A stretch of DNA of 64,000 nt from Sequoia sempervirens (GCA_007258455.2 VDFB02047230.1:153871797-153935796), one strand, 5' to 3'; counted from the stretch's first letter, positions 23,878 to 36,736 are shown. Numbers and translations: made by a program. The notes: generated by a model from the letters alone, not told the origin.

Positions 23878-26313
23878 TGTTGGCATATTATTGTCATTTA
23901 TGTCAAAAGGTGAGAAATGTGGTGAAAAAAAGGTCATATTCATGATGGGTTCTTCGAGAGCTTTCCAGAAATGTGCCTTGCAGGTTCAGAAGTTGAAAGA
24001 TACACTTAGAATGAATTATTTCTGCTCTCGGGTGATGCTAGGGTTTATTACTTGAACCCTAAGGTTGTTACAGTCATGGGGTTCAAAAAAAATTATATTT
24101 TGTCGATGACTTGTGTTTGGTGGTTGTAGGTTGCTTAAATGATAACTTAAGCAAGTTACATTCATTCGGTGACTAGCCTCGTGTTTCTAGCATTCTGGTT
24201 AGTGGTGTTTGTGCATTTGTTTTGGGGTGATGATCAAATGTCGACAAGAGTCAAGCAGGAGTTCCTTCGATGTAGCAATGAGTGGATGTTGAGGTATGAG
24301 GATCATATCAAGGTGACATTGTCTGTTCAATGTGACTGTTTTATCGATCCCTTTGATGTGGTGATCTCTCACTTCACATCCTTGTTGTGAAGCGATCAAG
24401 GTGATAGTTTGTTTTCAAGAGAACAGGTTTTATGTCTCTTCAACATGGCGATGATGGCTTGATCAACGGTGGAGATCTAGCCTTGGCAATTCAACAACTG
24501 CAAACAAGGAGATCGGATGGTGCATGAAGTCTGTTGGTCTTGGTGGTGACACCAACTATGTACATGTGGAAAGAATTGAAGAAGTGTTGTGATGACATAG
24601 AAGATATGTGGCAGCAATATGAAGAGTGGTGGAGCTATCGATGAGGCAATGCTAATTCAAAGAGAGGCATTTTGATGTCCTCTCGATATATCGATGGTTC
24701 TTCATCAAAGTGACTAGTGGAATTCAAAGAGACCCTTTGCACAGTCCTTTAAAATTCCATTGGGGACCTTGTCAAAGCGAAAGGTGAATCTCAATGGGAG
24801 CAACTTAGATGTCCCTTCGGCACAACAATGTATGGCAATTACTTGGTGGGACTCAACTGGGGATTAACAAAGATAGTTGGTGATGTGTGACGACACGTGG
24901 AAAAGATCGATTGATTGCTTTAGCAATTCACATCCTTATTGTGAATTGCATGGAGATGATGTGGATACTCAGGTGGAAGACAACTTATCAAAGAGAATGA
25001 CATCTATCAGCATGACCCCAATGTGACTCAGCTTGATACGGTAATGTTCTATAGACAAAGATTGGTGATGCTCATTTAAAGGAAGACTTATCCGATGGTA
25101 GTGTTTCAAAGGGAAACAATGAATGGAGAACCTTGGATCTTGGCGTATAGAAACAAGATCACCAGTCATAATTCAAAGATGGTGGTTTCAAATAGTTAAG
25201 TTTGTGAAAGTGGTTTCTGACTAGCAACCAACCAGAAGAATGAAATAAATTAGTCTACCTGCCCCAACAATAGACTTAATTGGTGATTTGAGTTGTAGAA
25301 CGACGACACAAAGTGCTAAGTGAACATAGATTGGATTTAGATCTTGTGTACAAAGGATTGCATTAAATGCATATCTGATTTGGGATTTACAAATTGCCAA
25401 TCTTGGAATATTTTCTGAGGCAAAAATTTATGTGGGTATGACTTGATGTAGAATATGCTTCCTAAAGAAGAAAGAACGAAAACCCTAATCATTGCATTAG
25501 GTCATTTTAGTTGGTGGTGCATGGATCAAGGAGAGGTTGGTAAGGTGAGAGTGGATAGAGGGGAGAGAAGAGTTGAGAGTGGTAGAGTGCAGTGAATGGG
25601 ATTGCAGAGAAAGAATGCACTATGCCTGATTAAGTTGAACCAAACAAAAATCAGGAATTCAACTCTGGATTTATGTTCAATGTAAAAACCTTGATTGTAT
25701 TGGTGCTTTTTGTTTGGATTCTACTCATTCAAACTGGTGTATTATAGTAAAAAGGGGATGTGATGTTGAGCAAGCAGTAAGTGCAGAGAACAAAGGTGTG
25801 AAAAAGAAGTGAATACAAAGGAGACAAAGAAGTGCAAAGTAGGAGTGGTGCAGAGTAAATGCAATTACAAATAAGTTGCAACATAGAACTTCCATTAAAA
25901 TTATAATATTCAACATTGTAAATTTGATTGGTGGGTGCCAGATCAGATATTTGGATAAAAGTTCAAATTAGGGAGTGAGTGCTTCCTTGGAGTGGATGCT
26001 CCTAAAACTAGGGGATTGGAGTCTCCTTAGGGTTGGAGCCCTTAAAATCATTGTAATAGAGTTTTATTTGTGAGGTTAGATTAGGACAGTAGATCCTAGC
26101 AACATTTCTCACCGTGGCTTTTCCCAGCCTTGGGTTTTCCACATACATTTGGTGTTATGTGATGATTGCATGTGTACTCTCTCATGTGTTTTCTTATTAA
26201 AGTTTTTATATACACACTAAAAGTTCAAATAGTTAATTTGCATTAAGGACTAAGAAGCAAAAAAATTCAATATCTACTGATTCACCCCCCTCTCAGTAGA
26301 TCATTGTGTTCCA
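23878..26313 (+). repeat. 5' LTR of the copia element (about 2.44 kb)
   Basis: It starts TGTTGGCATATTATTG, matching the 3' LTR start after the PPT, and ends near TTCCA just before the PBS. The final 250 bp have the look of R/U5: a poly-T/TATA region (about 26205), then GATTCACCCCCCTCTCAG. The middle has no coding content. Confidence 0.75.
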
Positions 26314-26316
26314 AAA

Positions 26317-26330
26317 ATTGGTATCAGATC
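26317..26330 (+). promoter_or_regulatory. Primer-binding site of the copia element
   Basis: ATTGGTATCAGATC matches the initiator tRNA-Met PBS (TGGTATCAGAGC) except for one base. Confidence 0.85.
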
Positions 26331-26388
26331 CCTAGGTTCTCTAGGGGAAACTTAATTAGCTTGGGTAGATTCTGGTAGTGTAAACACA

Positions 26389-28458
26389 ATGAAAAATTAG
26401 GAAGGTTCAAGCAAGCCACCTCGATTTGATGGAACTAACTATGCTAAGTGGAGTTCATTAATGATGGGATATTTGGGATCTCTAGGACTAGATGTCTAGA
26501 TGTCAGTCAAAACCAAATATATTCTCCCTGCCACTCTTCCCACTGATGCTGTAGGAAAGAAGGACTATGAGAACAATGAAAAAGCATGGTTTTCCATTAT
26601 GAATAATTTGTCAGATTCTGTTTATGGCAAGGTTATGCATTTTCAAACTATGTATGATGACTGGGAAAAATTTAAAAGCATATATGAAGGAGACAACAAG
26701 GTGAAGTTGGCAAAGCTTCAAGTACTGATCTAGAAAAATTTGAAGGTTTAAAGATGGTTGAAGAGGAGAAGATTGCAGACTATCTTCTAAGAGTTGATGA
26801 TGTAGTAAACTCTATAGAGGATTTGGAGAAGAAGTAAAAGAAGACGTTGTGCTAAAAGTGTCGAGGTTTATGAAAAATAGATATGATCCTAAGATCTCTA
26901 CAATTAAAGAAGGAAGAGAAGTGGATAAGCTCACTCTTGATGAGTTGCATTGCATATTCACTATGTATGAGATGAGAATGGGAGATATTGAGCCATTAAG
27001 GAGAGAGATTGCATTCAAGGTTGAAAGGAAGGAAAAAGATAGTGTAGATAAGAAAGATAAAGTTGTAACCACTACATCAAACCATGAAGAGGCTGATGAA
27101 GAAGAGGAAAACTTCATAAGAAAATTGAGGAGAGTGCCCATCAAGTATAAAGGTAAGCTTCCCTTCAAATATTTTAACTATGGTAGAATAGGTCATTTTG
27201 CATCTAAGCACCCTTATGGTGAAGAAGATAACATAAAGCAAGAAGGAGATAGCAAAAAGAAGAAGCCTTATTACCCTAAATGGAGGAGTTTTGGAAAGAA
27301 AAAGAAGAGCATGTACATTCAGAAAGAAAGCAATTCATTTGATGCTAGTGATAGTTCGGATGATGAACAAGATTGTTCTCTTATAATGGAAGAAGAAGAG
27401 GAAGAATTTTATTTTATGGCCAAGGACTCCAAGGATCAGATGGATGAACAAGCTAAGGATTCTCATGAAGAAGAAGTGGAGGCAGTTGTTGATCTTGAGG
27501 GAGAGTTGATCAGTGCTCTTGAAGACCTTGATGATCTAAGAGATAAATTCGATGATCTTAAAAGGGAAAATAAGAAATTGAAAAGACATGCTCAAAAGGA
27601 GAATGGAAAGATAACCCAGGATCTTGAGGAATCCAACCAGTTGGTAGTAAGCTTGAAACTTCAAGTAGAGGAAGCTATACGAATAGAATAAGTAATGAAG
27701 TCCAAGCTAGAATCAGAAATGGATAGATGTTTGAAGATTGAGGCAGAAATAGTTTCCTTAAGAAAGGAATTGGAGAAAGCCAATGAGTAGATCAATAAGG
27801 GTCTAAAATTAAAAGGTGGTTTAGACATTTTGAATGAGTTGATAAGTATGAAAAAACCAGTGAATAAAGAAAAATATAGCCTAGGATTGGAGAAAGGAAA
27901 GAGCTCGTTTGTTGACACCTCTACAAAACTCTACGAAAGGTTCAAGGCTGAAGAAAATGTAGTTCTTAAGGATGAAAATCTTGATAACAATGATGTCCCT
28001 ACAACCAAAAAGAAGTCTATTGTAGTAGAAAAATCTGAGGAAGAGAAGAAGTTGATTGAAGACATGAAAGACAACAAGATTTTAAACCTTACTCAACCAA
28101 AGAAGAAACAAAACACAAAAATAATAGATGACAAAGGATTCTCAAGGGTGCATAGTCAATGGAAGCCAAGGCCAAGAAGATCTCCACTTCTAGTTCAAGG
28201 GAGCGCCATGACCAGGTACTCATCATGCTTATATGAGTATTTCCATACATGTAATCATTTTGGTCACAGGGCTAGGGAGTTTAGATCCGTTCCAAGGAGA
28301 AATACAAACTTTGTAAGAAAAATCCATTTGCTCCCTTGGTTGATATGAATATAGTATTGCTATAATTGCAACAATTTTGGTCATGTAGATAGAGAGTGTA
28401 GAACAAAGTTTATGAGACCAAATGTTCAGTCTGAAAAGAAGAAAAACGTACCCCCAAA
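26389..28458 (+). pseudogene. gag: Copia Gag, disrupted
   Basis: Gag packages the element RNA into particles. The ATG at 26389 follows the PBS by 58 bp but meets a TAG after three codons. The frame then holds the typical N-terminal FDGTNYAKWSSLM motif, a second stop, and an open segment at 26500-26733. A frameshift follows, then a second segment (26849-27691) with a YDPKIS..LDELHCIFTMYEMR region, a zinc knuckle whose first two cysteines have become Tyr/Asn positions (YFNYGRIGHFASKHP), and an acidic coiled-coil-like tail. Two further knuckle-like motifs lie downstream (TCNHFGHRAREF near 28246, CYNCNNFGHVDREC near 28355-28400). At least four stops and one frameshift break it. Confidence 0.85.
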
Positions 28459-28863
28459 GTGGAAAAGAAAACTAAAAAGCCTAAAAATAAGGAAGAGAAT
28501 GTTGAAAATAAAACTAAGAAGGTGTGGAAGGAGAAAGGACAGATTTCCACTCAATCTATGATTTCCCAAACAACACTGCATGCTAAGAAAAAAAATTTGT
28601 GGGTGATTGATAGTGGCTTCTCCAAGCATATGACCGAAGATAAAAGCAAATTCATTAAACTCAAGAGGTGTAAGGAAGGGTCAATAAGTCTAGATGATAA
28701 TACTGTTGTCAAAATTTGTGGTAAGGGGATGTTGATCTTAGATGGAAAGAATAAGACAAAAGATGTCCTTTATGTTGAGGGTTTGAAACATAACCTTCTT
28801 AGTGTCAGCCAAATGTGTGACAATGGGTACAATTTTTTTTTAATTCTGAAGGTTACAAGATAA
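28459..28863 (+). pseudogene. Copia aspartic protease region
   Basis: The retroviral-type protease cleaves the polyprotein. The catalytic triad is visible as WVIDSGFSKHM (Asp-Ser-Gly), followed by a family-typical stretch ending LKHNLLSVSQMCDNGYNF. The segment is open but leaves frame at a run of T residues near 28832-28840; the expected continuation (EGYKIRKNGKTIAQG) is in the next frame. It is joined upstream to the Gag tail in a different frame, so the polyprotein is broken on both sides. Confidence 0.85.
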
Positions 28864-29560
28864 GAAAGAATGGTAAGACAATTGCACAAGGGATAAGGAC
28901 TGGTAGTAACCTCTACAACCTTTGTGAAGTAAAAGGCCACAATTGTCTAATCAGTCAAGTAGATGAGAGTTGGTTGTGGCATAGAACATTAGGGCATGTG
29001 AACTTTGAAAATTTAGTAAATATTAGATCAAAGGGACTAGTTAGGAATATGCCTAAGATATCAAAGCCTAAAAATATAATCTACAAAGGATGTCAACAAG
29101 GAAAGCAAACGAGGTTTAAATTTCCAATGAAGGATTATTCAACCATAAAACCTTTGGAAATCATTCATATTGATATGTGTGGATCCATGAGAACAAGAGG
29201 ATTGCAAGGTGAAAAATATTGTATGCTGCTAATTGATGATTACACTAGAATGGCATGGGTAACGTTTCTAAAGGAGAAGGCTGAAGCATTTGAGAAGTTT
29301 AAGATTTTTAGGAAGCTAGTAGAAAAGGAGACCTAGAGAAAAATTAAGTGCCTAGAATCAAATAGAGGAGGAGAATTTACATCAAGCGGATTCGAAGATT
29401 ATTGTGAAAATCATGAAATGAAACAACAATAATATTCAGAACCAAGAACACCACAACAAAATGGCATGGTAGAAAGAAGAAATAGGATTGTGAAGGAAAT
29501 AACAAGAGCTATGTTAAATGAGGAAAATTTGATACTTTTTGAAAGGAAGCAGTTCATACT
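28845..29560 (+). pseudogene. Copia integrase, catalytic residue lost
   Basis: Integrase inserts the DNA copy into the host. The N-terminal zinc-binding HHCC domain is seen as LWHRTLGHVNFENL, but the first cysteine of the usual C..C pair is Tyr (IIYKGCQQGKQ). The core keeps the first Asp (IIHIDMCG) and the final Glu (NGMVERRNR), but the middle Asp of the family motif SDRGGEF is Asn (ESNRGGEF, near 29355). TAG at 29335 and a TAA near 29432 interrupt it. The family motif PQQNG..ER.NR is intact. No integration activity is expected. Confidence 0.85.
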
Positions 29561-30105
29561 CTCGTATATATTCAAAATAAAGCCATGCTAAGAGCAAACA
29601 ATGACAAAAGTCTATATGAACTATGGTATGGAAAGCCTGCATTGATCAAGTACTTCAGGGTGTTTGGCAGAAAATGCTATAAAAAAAGAGGAGTTGAAGA
29701 CTTGAGGAGCTTTGATTCAAGATGTGATGAAGGAATATTCCTAGGATATTCCACTTAGAGTAAAGCTTACAGGTGTTACAACAAGAGGTTGCACAAGATT
29801 GTGGAAAGCATCAATGTCAAAATTGATTAAGATGAAAATCTGCGTAAGCCTAGCAAAAATAATTTTGAGGTTGAGTCAGATCATGATAATGTTGGTCCAA
29901 CAGTCAAAGAAGAGGACTGAGAAGAAGAGGATGAGGAGGAGGTTAAACGTGCCCCTGCAAGATATGTGCAAAAGGATCATCCTACAGATCAAATTATTGG
30001 TGACAAAAATGAAGGAGTTTAGACCAGGAGAAGACTTGCAAAGAATAAAGAACAAGTATTTTTTTCTCTCCTATCCTAGATCGAACCAAAGAGATTTAAT
30101 GTAGC
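29561..30105 (+). pseudogene. Copia integrase C-terminus and linker
   Basis: Continues the integrase frame with the family-typical LYELWYGKPALIKYFRVFG and DEGIFLGYST, then an acidic variable linker before reverse transcriptase. Several stops are present (29757, 29828, 29917 region). Confidence 0.75.
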
Positions 30106-31052
30106 TAGCAAGAATGAAAGTTGGATAAAATCCATGGAAGAGGAACTCAATCAGATTGAGAAGAACAAGACATGGGAGTTAGTTCCTACACCATCAAGAA
30201 AAAAATTAATTGGTACAAAATGGGTATTAAGAAATAAGTTGAATAAAGATGGAGCTATGGTTAGGAACAAGGCCAGGCTGGTGTGCAAGGGGTATGCACA
30301 AGTTGAATGAATTGATTTTGAAGAAATATTTGCACCAATTGCAAGATTAGAAGCCATCAGAATATTTCTTGCATTTTTAGTTTACAAGGGATTCAAGGTA
30401 TACCAAATGGATCTTAAATCTGCATTTTTGAATGGAAACATTGAAGAAGAAGTCTACATTGAACAACTAGAAGATTTTCAGCTTTCAGAAGAAGAAGATT
30501 ACATTTGTAGATTGAGGACTTGGTGTTATATGGTCTAAAACAAGTTCCTAGAGCATGGTATTCTAGGTTGGACCAGTATCTGCAATGACAAGGTTTCAAA
30601 AAGGGGTGTGTAGGAAAAAATTTATATTTCAAATCAAAAGGTGAGCACATGATTGTTGTTGTTGTTTATGTAGATAATATAACTTTTGGAGGTAGCAATG
30701 ATAGAATGTGTATAATATTTGCTACACACATGCAAGATGAATTTGAAATGTCTATGTTAGGAGACTTATCATTTTTCCTTGGTTTACAAATAACACAAAC
30801 AAAAAATGGGATATTTATATCTCAAACTAAATATGCTAAGGAAATGCTTAAGAATTTTGGCATGGAAGATAGTAGACCAGTTAGTACCCCCATGATAATT
30901 GGCTATAAATTGACTAAATCAAAGGAGCCACTTGAAGCAAATCAAACTATGTATAGGTCGATGATTGGGAGCTTGTTATACTTAACTGCATCAAGACCAG
31001 ACATTATGCAAGTAGAGTATATGGTTGCAAGATTTCAGGCTACACCAAAATA
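30106..31052 (+). pseudogene. Copia reverse transcriptase, YVDD changed to YVDN
   Basis: Reverse transcriptase copies element RNA into DNA. Recognisable in order: W..SMEEEL..IEKN.TWELV, GTKWV..NKLNKDG, ARLVCKGYAQ, FAPIARLEAIR, VYQMDLKSAFLNG, the LKQVPRAWYSRLD stretch, and SMLGDLSFFLGLQI. A TGA interrupts just after KGYAQVE, a frameshift falls near 30515, and a further stop follows. The catalytic YVDD box is YVDN (30667-30678), which removes one of two metal-binding aspartates. The open segment at 30649-31053 carries this box. Confidence 0.9.
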
Positions 31053-31587
31053 GTCTCATGTCAATGCCATGAAGAGAATTTTCATATACATCAAAAGCAC
31101 TATTGACTATGGGTTGTGGTATCCCAAAAGAAAATATTTTACCTTGACCACATACACTGATGTTGATTGGGCCAAAATTGTAGATGACAGGAAAAGCACT
31201 AGTGGAGGAGCTTTCTTTCTAGGAAACAGATTGGTTTCATGGATGAGTAAGAAGCAAGAATTGGTTACTCTCTCCATAGCTGAAGCAGAGTATGTTGCAA
31301 CAACTACATGTTGTACTCAAGTTCTATATATGAAGTAGACACTCAAGGACATTAAGGTAGAGTACAAAGAATTGATCCCACTTCTTTGTGATAATTCAAA
31401 CACCATAAACATTTCAAAGAATCCAATGATGCATTCCAGAACCAAGCATATATCAATCAAGTATCACTTTATTAGAGAGAAGGTTGCAAATAAGGAAGTC
31501 AACATGGAGTTTGTTCCTACAAAGGAACAAGTGGATGATATATATACAAAGCCTCTTCCCATAGATCAGTTTGAATATCTGAGGTAG
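31053..31587 (+). pseudogene. Copia RNase H domain and polyprotein C-terminus
   Basis: RNase H removes RNA from the hybrid during reverse transcription. The motifs TDVDWAKIVDDRKSTSGG, LSIAEAEYVA, LLCDNSNTINISKNP, RTKHISIKYHFIRE and TKPLP are all present in the order of copia elements, with the acidic residues retained. In-frame stops at 31051 and 31336 split it. The stop at 31585-31587 is near the natural end of such polyproteins. Confidence 0.9.
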
Positions 31588-31915
31588 AAATTGGGAGTCA
31601 TTACTCCCACATCATCTCACTAATTGTTAGTGATAAGGCATGGATCTAGGGGGAGCTTCAATTGTATTTCATTCATCCCTGGACATGAAAAGAAGAGATC
31701 AAGTTAAAGGGGAGCATATCCTTAGGGGGAGTGTATATAGTTTAACCCTTTTCCATTGATGTCAAAGGGGGAAAAATGATGCAAATGTTCATAATAGGAG
31801 TATGATGAGCACAGAGGAGATGTATGTCATAAGGGGAGTTGTGTGAATAACCTAATTGGTACAAAGCTTTATTGTTACAATTTGTATGAGCATTTAGAGT
31901 TTTTCCATCAATGAC
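31588..31915 (+). other. Non-coding 3' tail of the copia element
   Basis: Contains repeated G-rich tracts (GGGGGAG near 31652 and 31734, AAAGGGG near 31705, AAAGGGGGA near 31766), a pattern common in SIRE-like elements upstream of the PPT. Confidence 0.7.
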
Positions 31916-31926
31916 AAAGGGGGAGA
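31916..31926 (+). promoter_or_regulatory. Polypurine tract
   Basis: AAAGGGGGAGA directly precedes the 3' LTR start and primes plus-strand synthesis in LTR elements. Confidence 0.85.
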
Positions 31927-31927
31927 T

Positions 31928-32218
31928 TATTGGCATATTATTGTCATTGATGTCATTGATGTGAAAACTATGGTGAAATAGAGGTTAGATTTGTGATGGG
32001 TTCTTCGAGAGATTTCCAAAAATGTGCCTTGCAGGTTCAAAAGTTGAAAGATACACTCAAAATGAATTATTTCTGCTCTCAGGTGATGTTAGGGTTTATT
32101 ACTTAAACCCTAAGGTTGTTGTAGTCATGGGGTTCAAACAAAATTCTATTTTGTCGATGACTTGTGTCTGACAATTGTAGGTTGCTTAAATGATAACTTA
32201 AGTTGATTACATTCGTTG
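31928..32218 (+). repeat. Truncated 3' LTR
   Basis: Matches 23878-24170 over about 290 bp with scattered changes (TG at the start is now TA), then similarity ends abruptly at 32218. The remaining 2.1 kb of LTR is missing, so no target-site duplication can be checked. Confidence 0.85.
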
Positions 32219-34019
32219 AGCTCAGAATAATAGGACAAATCCTCCCAAGGGCATCCCCATCCTAGATAGAGTTTTGGGAAACTAAGAACTTGTTTTTTTT
32301 TTAGATTGTTTTAGGGTTCTAAATTTGTGTGCACATAGGTTTGAAAGTGAATATTTTCTAAAATTTGCTTGATTTAAGATAATGTAACTCAAATGCAAAT
32401 GTGTAACAATGCTTGAACCTAAAATGACAATTGTGAATGCAATTTTGAAGGTAGATCTAACCTAAATGACTGAAACTAATCTTATGGAAACCTATGATGC
32501 AATATGATATGCAATTTTTTGAATTTTTATATCTTTTATGATACAAAAATGAAACCCTAAGTGAACAATGTAAAGCAATGCAATGGAAAGCCTAGATCTA
32601 AGGTGAAAATTTGAAAGGTATATAATGTTAAGAGGTCTTTTCACCAAAATGAAACATGGAAATAGGCGGACCATAGTTTAATGTTAAGAACCTAGGGCCA
32701 CTTTTCATTTTTCTATAGGATCATTTAAGATGCAAATCAACAAGGTAATTAGATTAACTTTCAACCTTGTAGGTGATTCAATCAGACTTGGATCTGCACC
32801 TTTGTGGGGTTGGATATGAATTAGAATTGATTTTCCTTGATTAACCTAATTAGACTATGTGCCTTAATATGAAAATGAAAGATTTCGACAGTTGAGAAAT
32901 TGTAATAGAAATTTGCAAGCAAATCTAAGAAAGGCATAGTTCTTTGTACCTATCATATAAATTTGGAGATGGTCTGAATAGGAGGACAAAGCCACCCAAA
33001 GGTGTCTATGTCCCTGAAGGGATATTTTGGATCTATTTTCACAATCCTCTAATGTTGAATTTGAGCTTCTGATTTTTTCCTACAAATTTATTAGATCACT
33101 ATCAGATAATTATGTAAGTGATTTTCCATGGCTTATTAAAGTGTAGGGCTTTGAATGCAACAATGGAAAGTGGATCTTCAAGCTTCCTTCAATCTCCTTC
33201 AAAACTGAAACCTACACATTCAAAGAGAGAGGAATGGCTGTGCAATTTAGGGGCTTGCCTTAGTCAAAAACCCGTGTTCATGTTTCCACTTCCACAATGG
33301 TAATGTCAATGATAAAAGATGAATGATAGGAAGGAATAATGAATCAACAAAGATCTTCAACTCGCTACCCTTCAATGGCTTCCTTTAAGGACTAAAGTCA
33401 TGCACATCACCTCAAGGTCTTGGATCTTGCTTGAATCGCTTGAATTGCTTGGAGACCCTCAAAAGGGTTAGTCTTCACAAACAATGATAACATGAACATG
33501 CATAAACTCACATAGGACTTGACATGATTTTTGGATCTTGAATTGATGCAATAAACCATTGAAATGTTGCTCTTGAATTTCTTGATAGTTCTCTTGAGAA
33601 CGCTTGATCATAAGTTTTACCAATGGTTGCTAGATAGATTTCAAATGATGCAATAACTAGGTAGTTATAGGCATTTATTCAATTTCTCACAAATTAGATC
33701 CCAATAGCCGACATTTGCAACTTGAATTGTAAATGATAAAGTGTTGACATTGACATATTTGAATTTGGGACTAGGCAAAATAGGCGGACATTGCCACCAT
33801 AGGGTATCTCTATCCCAGCTTTTTTTCCAGAAATTAAGGTGTTGAGGGCAAAGTACCAGATGAATGCATTTTTTTTTCGCTTGTAATTTAACAATAATTA
33901 TTAAAATATGCCTTAGAATGCATAATTTAGGAAATTAGGGATTCAATTAGGTCCAATAATTTAAAGGGGAGCAAAACATAGTGTGAAATTGTTAAGGGTG
34001 ATAATTTTCAATGCTACAT
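32219..34019. other. Unassigned; diverged three-fold repeated phrase
   Basis: A phrase of about 40 bp (AATA.G.GGACA...CC.CCC.A.GG...C.AT.CC) appears near 32226-32266, 32970-33013 and 33777-33818, spaced 740-810 bp, suggesting an old tandem repeat of about 0.8 kb. No coding potential was recognised. Confidence 0.4.
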
Positions 34020-34560
34020 CTATGATCACCATTAATTAAACAATTTTGATTAGTTAATTAATTTATCATTTTCTCTTATCCACAATAATTAAATAATTTT
34101 TAATTATTTAATGAATTTATCATTTTCTTCTAACCACTTTAATTAATTAATTTTAAATTATTTAATTATTTTTAATTTTCTTCCATCTACTTTGATTAAA
34201 TAATTTCTAATTATTTATTTTTTTCTATAAATTTCTTCCATCCACTTTGATTAAATTATTTTTAATTGTTTAATTAATTTCCCAAATTTCTTCTATCAAC
34301 ATTAATTAAATATTTTTTAATTATTTAATTAATTCATGCATTCTTCTCCTCCACCATAAATAAATAATTTTAATTATTTAATTAGCTAGCATTTCCTCTA
34401 AAATTAAATAAATTATTTAATTTATTTAATTTTCTTTTTATCTTTAATTATTCTAAAAATAAATAAAATAAATATTTTATTTATCTCCTCATTATATCTT
34501 CACTTCATGCACATGAATTAAATAAATATATATTTAATTAATTCTATTTATATTCTTCTA
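34020..34560. repeat. AT-rich degenerate tandem repeat, about 60-80 bp
   Basis: A unit with CTTCCATCCACTTTGATTAA and TTTTTAATTATTTAATTAA recurs six or more times with drift. Confidence 0.7.
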
Positions 34561-36432
34561 AATCTTCTAAATTTAGGGAACTGATTAATATACAAGCTTA
34601 GTTCACTCTCAATCACTCACTTCACTCATCCAATGTAACCATTCTTCTAATCCATGCAACCACTGAACTCAACATCTTGGCCTCTCATCTTAACAAATGT
34701 CACTTGACATTCATCATGATCTCTCTCAACCTCATTCATCAACATTTCAAATCATCGTACACATTGATTAGGTATCAAGTGAAAGCTATAAAACACACAT
34801 TATTTAGTCATTCAACCTCTCCATGAATTTTTAGAAATCAAGCCATCTTTATATCCATTTTTCTATCAAGGTTATGCTAATCTAAGAGCAATCCACAGAA
34901 CATTATTTATAGCATTATCATCACATACAATGGAGTAAGGATAGGAACATTTATGGAGGTAAAATTAGTTCAAATTGATTTACTTTCTTGTTTGTGCACA
35001 TGCTTTCATTGGGGTAGTCATTTGTCATCGAATTAGGTTTCATTGATATTCCTATGTTTTCAAGTTTGATAACTTGAGAGGCTCACACCTTCACCTAGAC
35101 AAATAAATTGAAGGAATTCATGTTGAAATTTCTCTCTTCAAATGTGTTCCTCTTCTCTCACCCTATATATATTTCATCTAAGTTTATATGGTTCAAATAA
35201 ATGAATGTTAGACTCCTCTCTATTTCTATCCACAACCAATGAATATGTAGAGAGAAAATGGAAAAAAATTCAAAAAAATTCTCCTGTCCTTTTATCCCAC
35301 TATCATTGGCTATTTTTATCCTCTTCCAAGAAGGTATATGACATAATGGAGCTTAGTAACTCCTTTGCCATGTTTTTTACAAGTGGATTTTTATTTCTAT
35401 TTTTTAAGTATTTTTTGATGAAAGTGGTCCATAAACTTGAAATATCATGGTTTTTTAGTATTTTAATATTTTTGTATTAAAATATTAAAAAAAAACAAAT
35501 TATACGTACACATTCTTTAGACAATTCTTTTCAATTTGAAAAAAAAAATGATAAGTTTAGGTTATCTTATTTGTCACGTACATGAGAATTTTCAAAAGAA
35601 CAATTATGCTCAATAAAAAAATAACAACAAAAAATTCAAAAAAATAATTACAAAAAACTATCGTGCACATTATTCAGTGTGTTACATATCTTTTCCCAAA
35701 AGGATTCACAAAAATATAATTATTTAGGTCAAAATATGGATGATGTACTAGACTTAGAGTACTACATTTCATATTATTGAGTTTTTTTAAGATTCAATGT
35801 TTAAGTGCTTCAAATTTTTAGGTGAAATGAGACAAATTCTGAAAATTAGGGAAAACACCACTTTTTGGCTAAAAAGTGAACTCAACTTCTTGCACACACC
35901 CAGGGCACACTCCACTCCAAAACATAGGTAATTTTCAAGGATCCACTATATTACAAGGTCAACAAGCTACAATTTAAAGGTTGAAAAGATTATGAAGCCT
36001 CCCTATGCCACCAAATCATGTAATCACTATAATCTCTTCTCCCTTTTCCATTATTTATACCCATTTCCCTTGTTTCCCCAATTTGTGAAGCCATTTTAAA
36101 CCTATTTCCCTTACCATAGGCATCCTTATTCTACATAAACCATTCCTTTTCATAAAATTTAGATATGGATCCTTTTATGGACCCTTATATATCATTTGTA
36201 ATCCTTTCCATCACCCTTTCAAATCCATCACAGGCACACACCACTTGCCATAGAATTCAACCTAGGCTTTGTGTTGTATTATCATTATCGTTCACACACC
36301 ATTTGCACAAAGCTACCTAAGCTTATATACACCACTAGCCTATACAAGTGTTATTCTTGAGCTTAAATTTTAAATAAAGGATTAACCATGGTAATATCCA
36401 AAATAAACTACCAATTTTCTTGTCTCCATGCT
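34561..36432. other. Unassigned AT-rich DNA
   Basis: No element, gene or long repeat was recognised. The only shared item is the inverted copy of the 34-bp motif at 35957-35990, also found at 851, 5801 and 7676. Confidence 0.5.
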
Positions 36433-36736
36433 TCAACTTAATTTCTAATAGTGATTTTTTTAGTGGCTAATAGTTGAAATTTGGGAATCAAAATTTGGCT
36501 AATATTTAAAAATGTAAGGTGACCTAAATCGCCTTATTTTTACAAAATTTTATTTTAGCTTTTTTTTAAATTGCCAGTGTTTTTAAAAAAAAAAAAATTT
36601 AATTCAAAAATTCACCACAATATTCAATACATGATTAGATCAGATTTGCCTAAATTTTATAAGTTATTGTAGAAATCTAAATGAATTTTCCAATTATATA
36701 TCATAATTATTAGTTACTTTAGGTCATATTGCCAAT

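Larger units (their letters stand above)
23878..32218 (+). mobile_element. Degenerate Ty1-copia retrotransposon, SIRE/Maximus-like, 3' LTR truncated
   Basis: Order of parts: 5' LTR, PBS, gag, protease, integrase, reverse transcriptase, RNase H, a non-coding tail with several GGGGGAG tracts, PPT, and the first 290 bp of the 3' LTR. Protease-integrase-RT-RNase H is the Ty1-copia order. The long LTR ending in a TTCACCCCCCTCTCAG region and the lysine/glutamate-rich gag resemble the SIRE/Maximus lineage. Premature stops, frameshifts and lost catalytic residues make it inactive. The 290 bp shared by the two LTRs differ at roughly one base in ten by eye, so the insertion is old. Confidence 0.9.

Noticed and set aside
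26812..27168. 118-residue minus-strand frame
   Set aside because: Antisense shadow of the gag segment.
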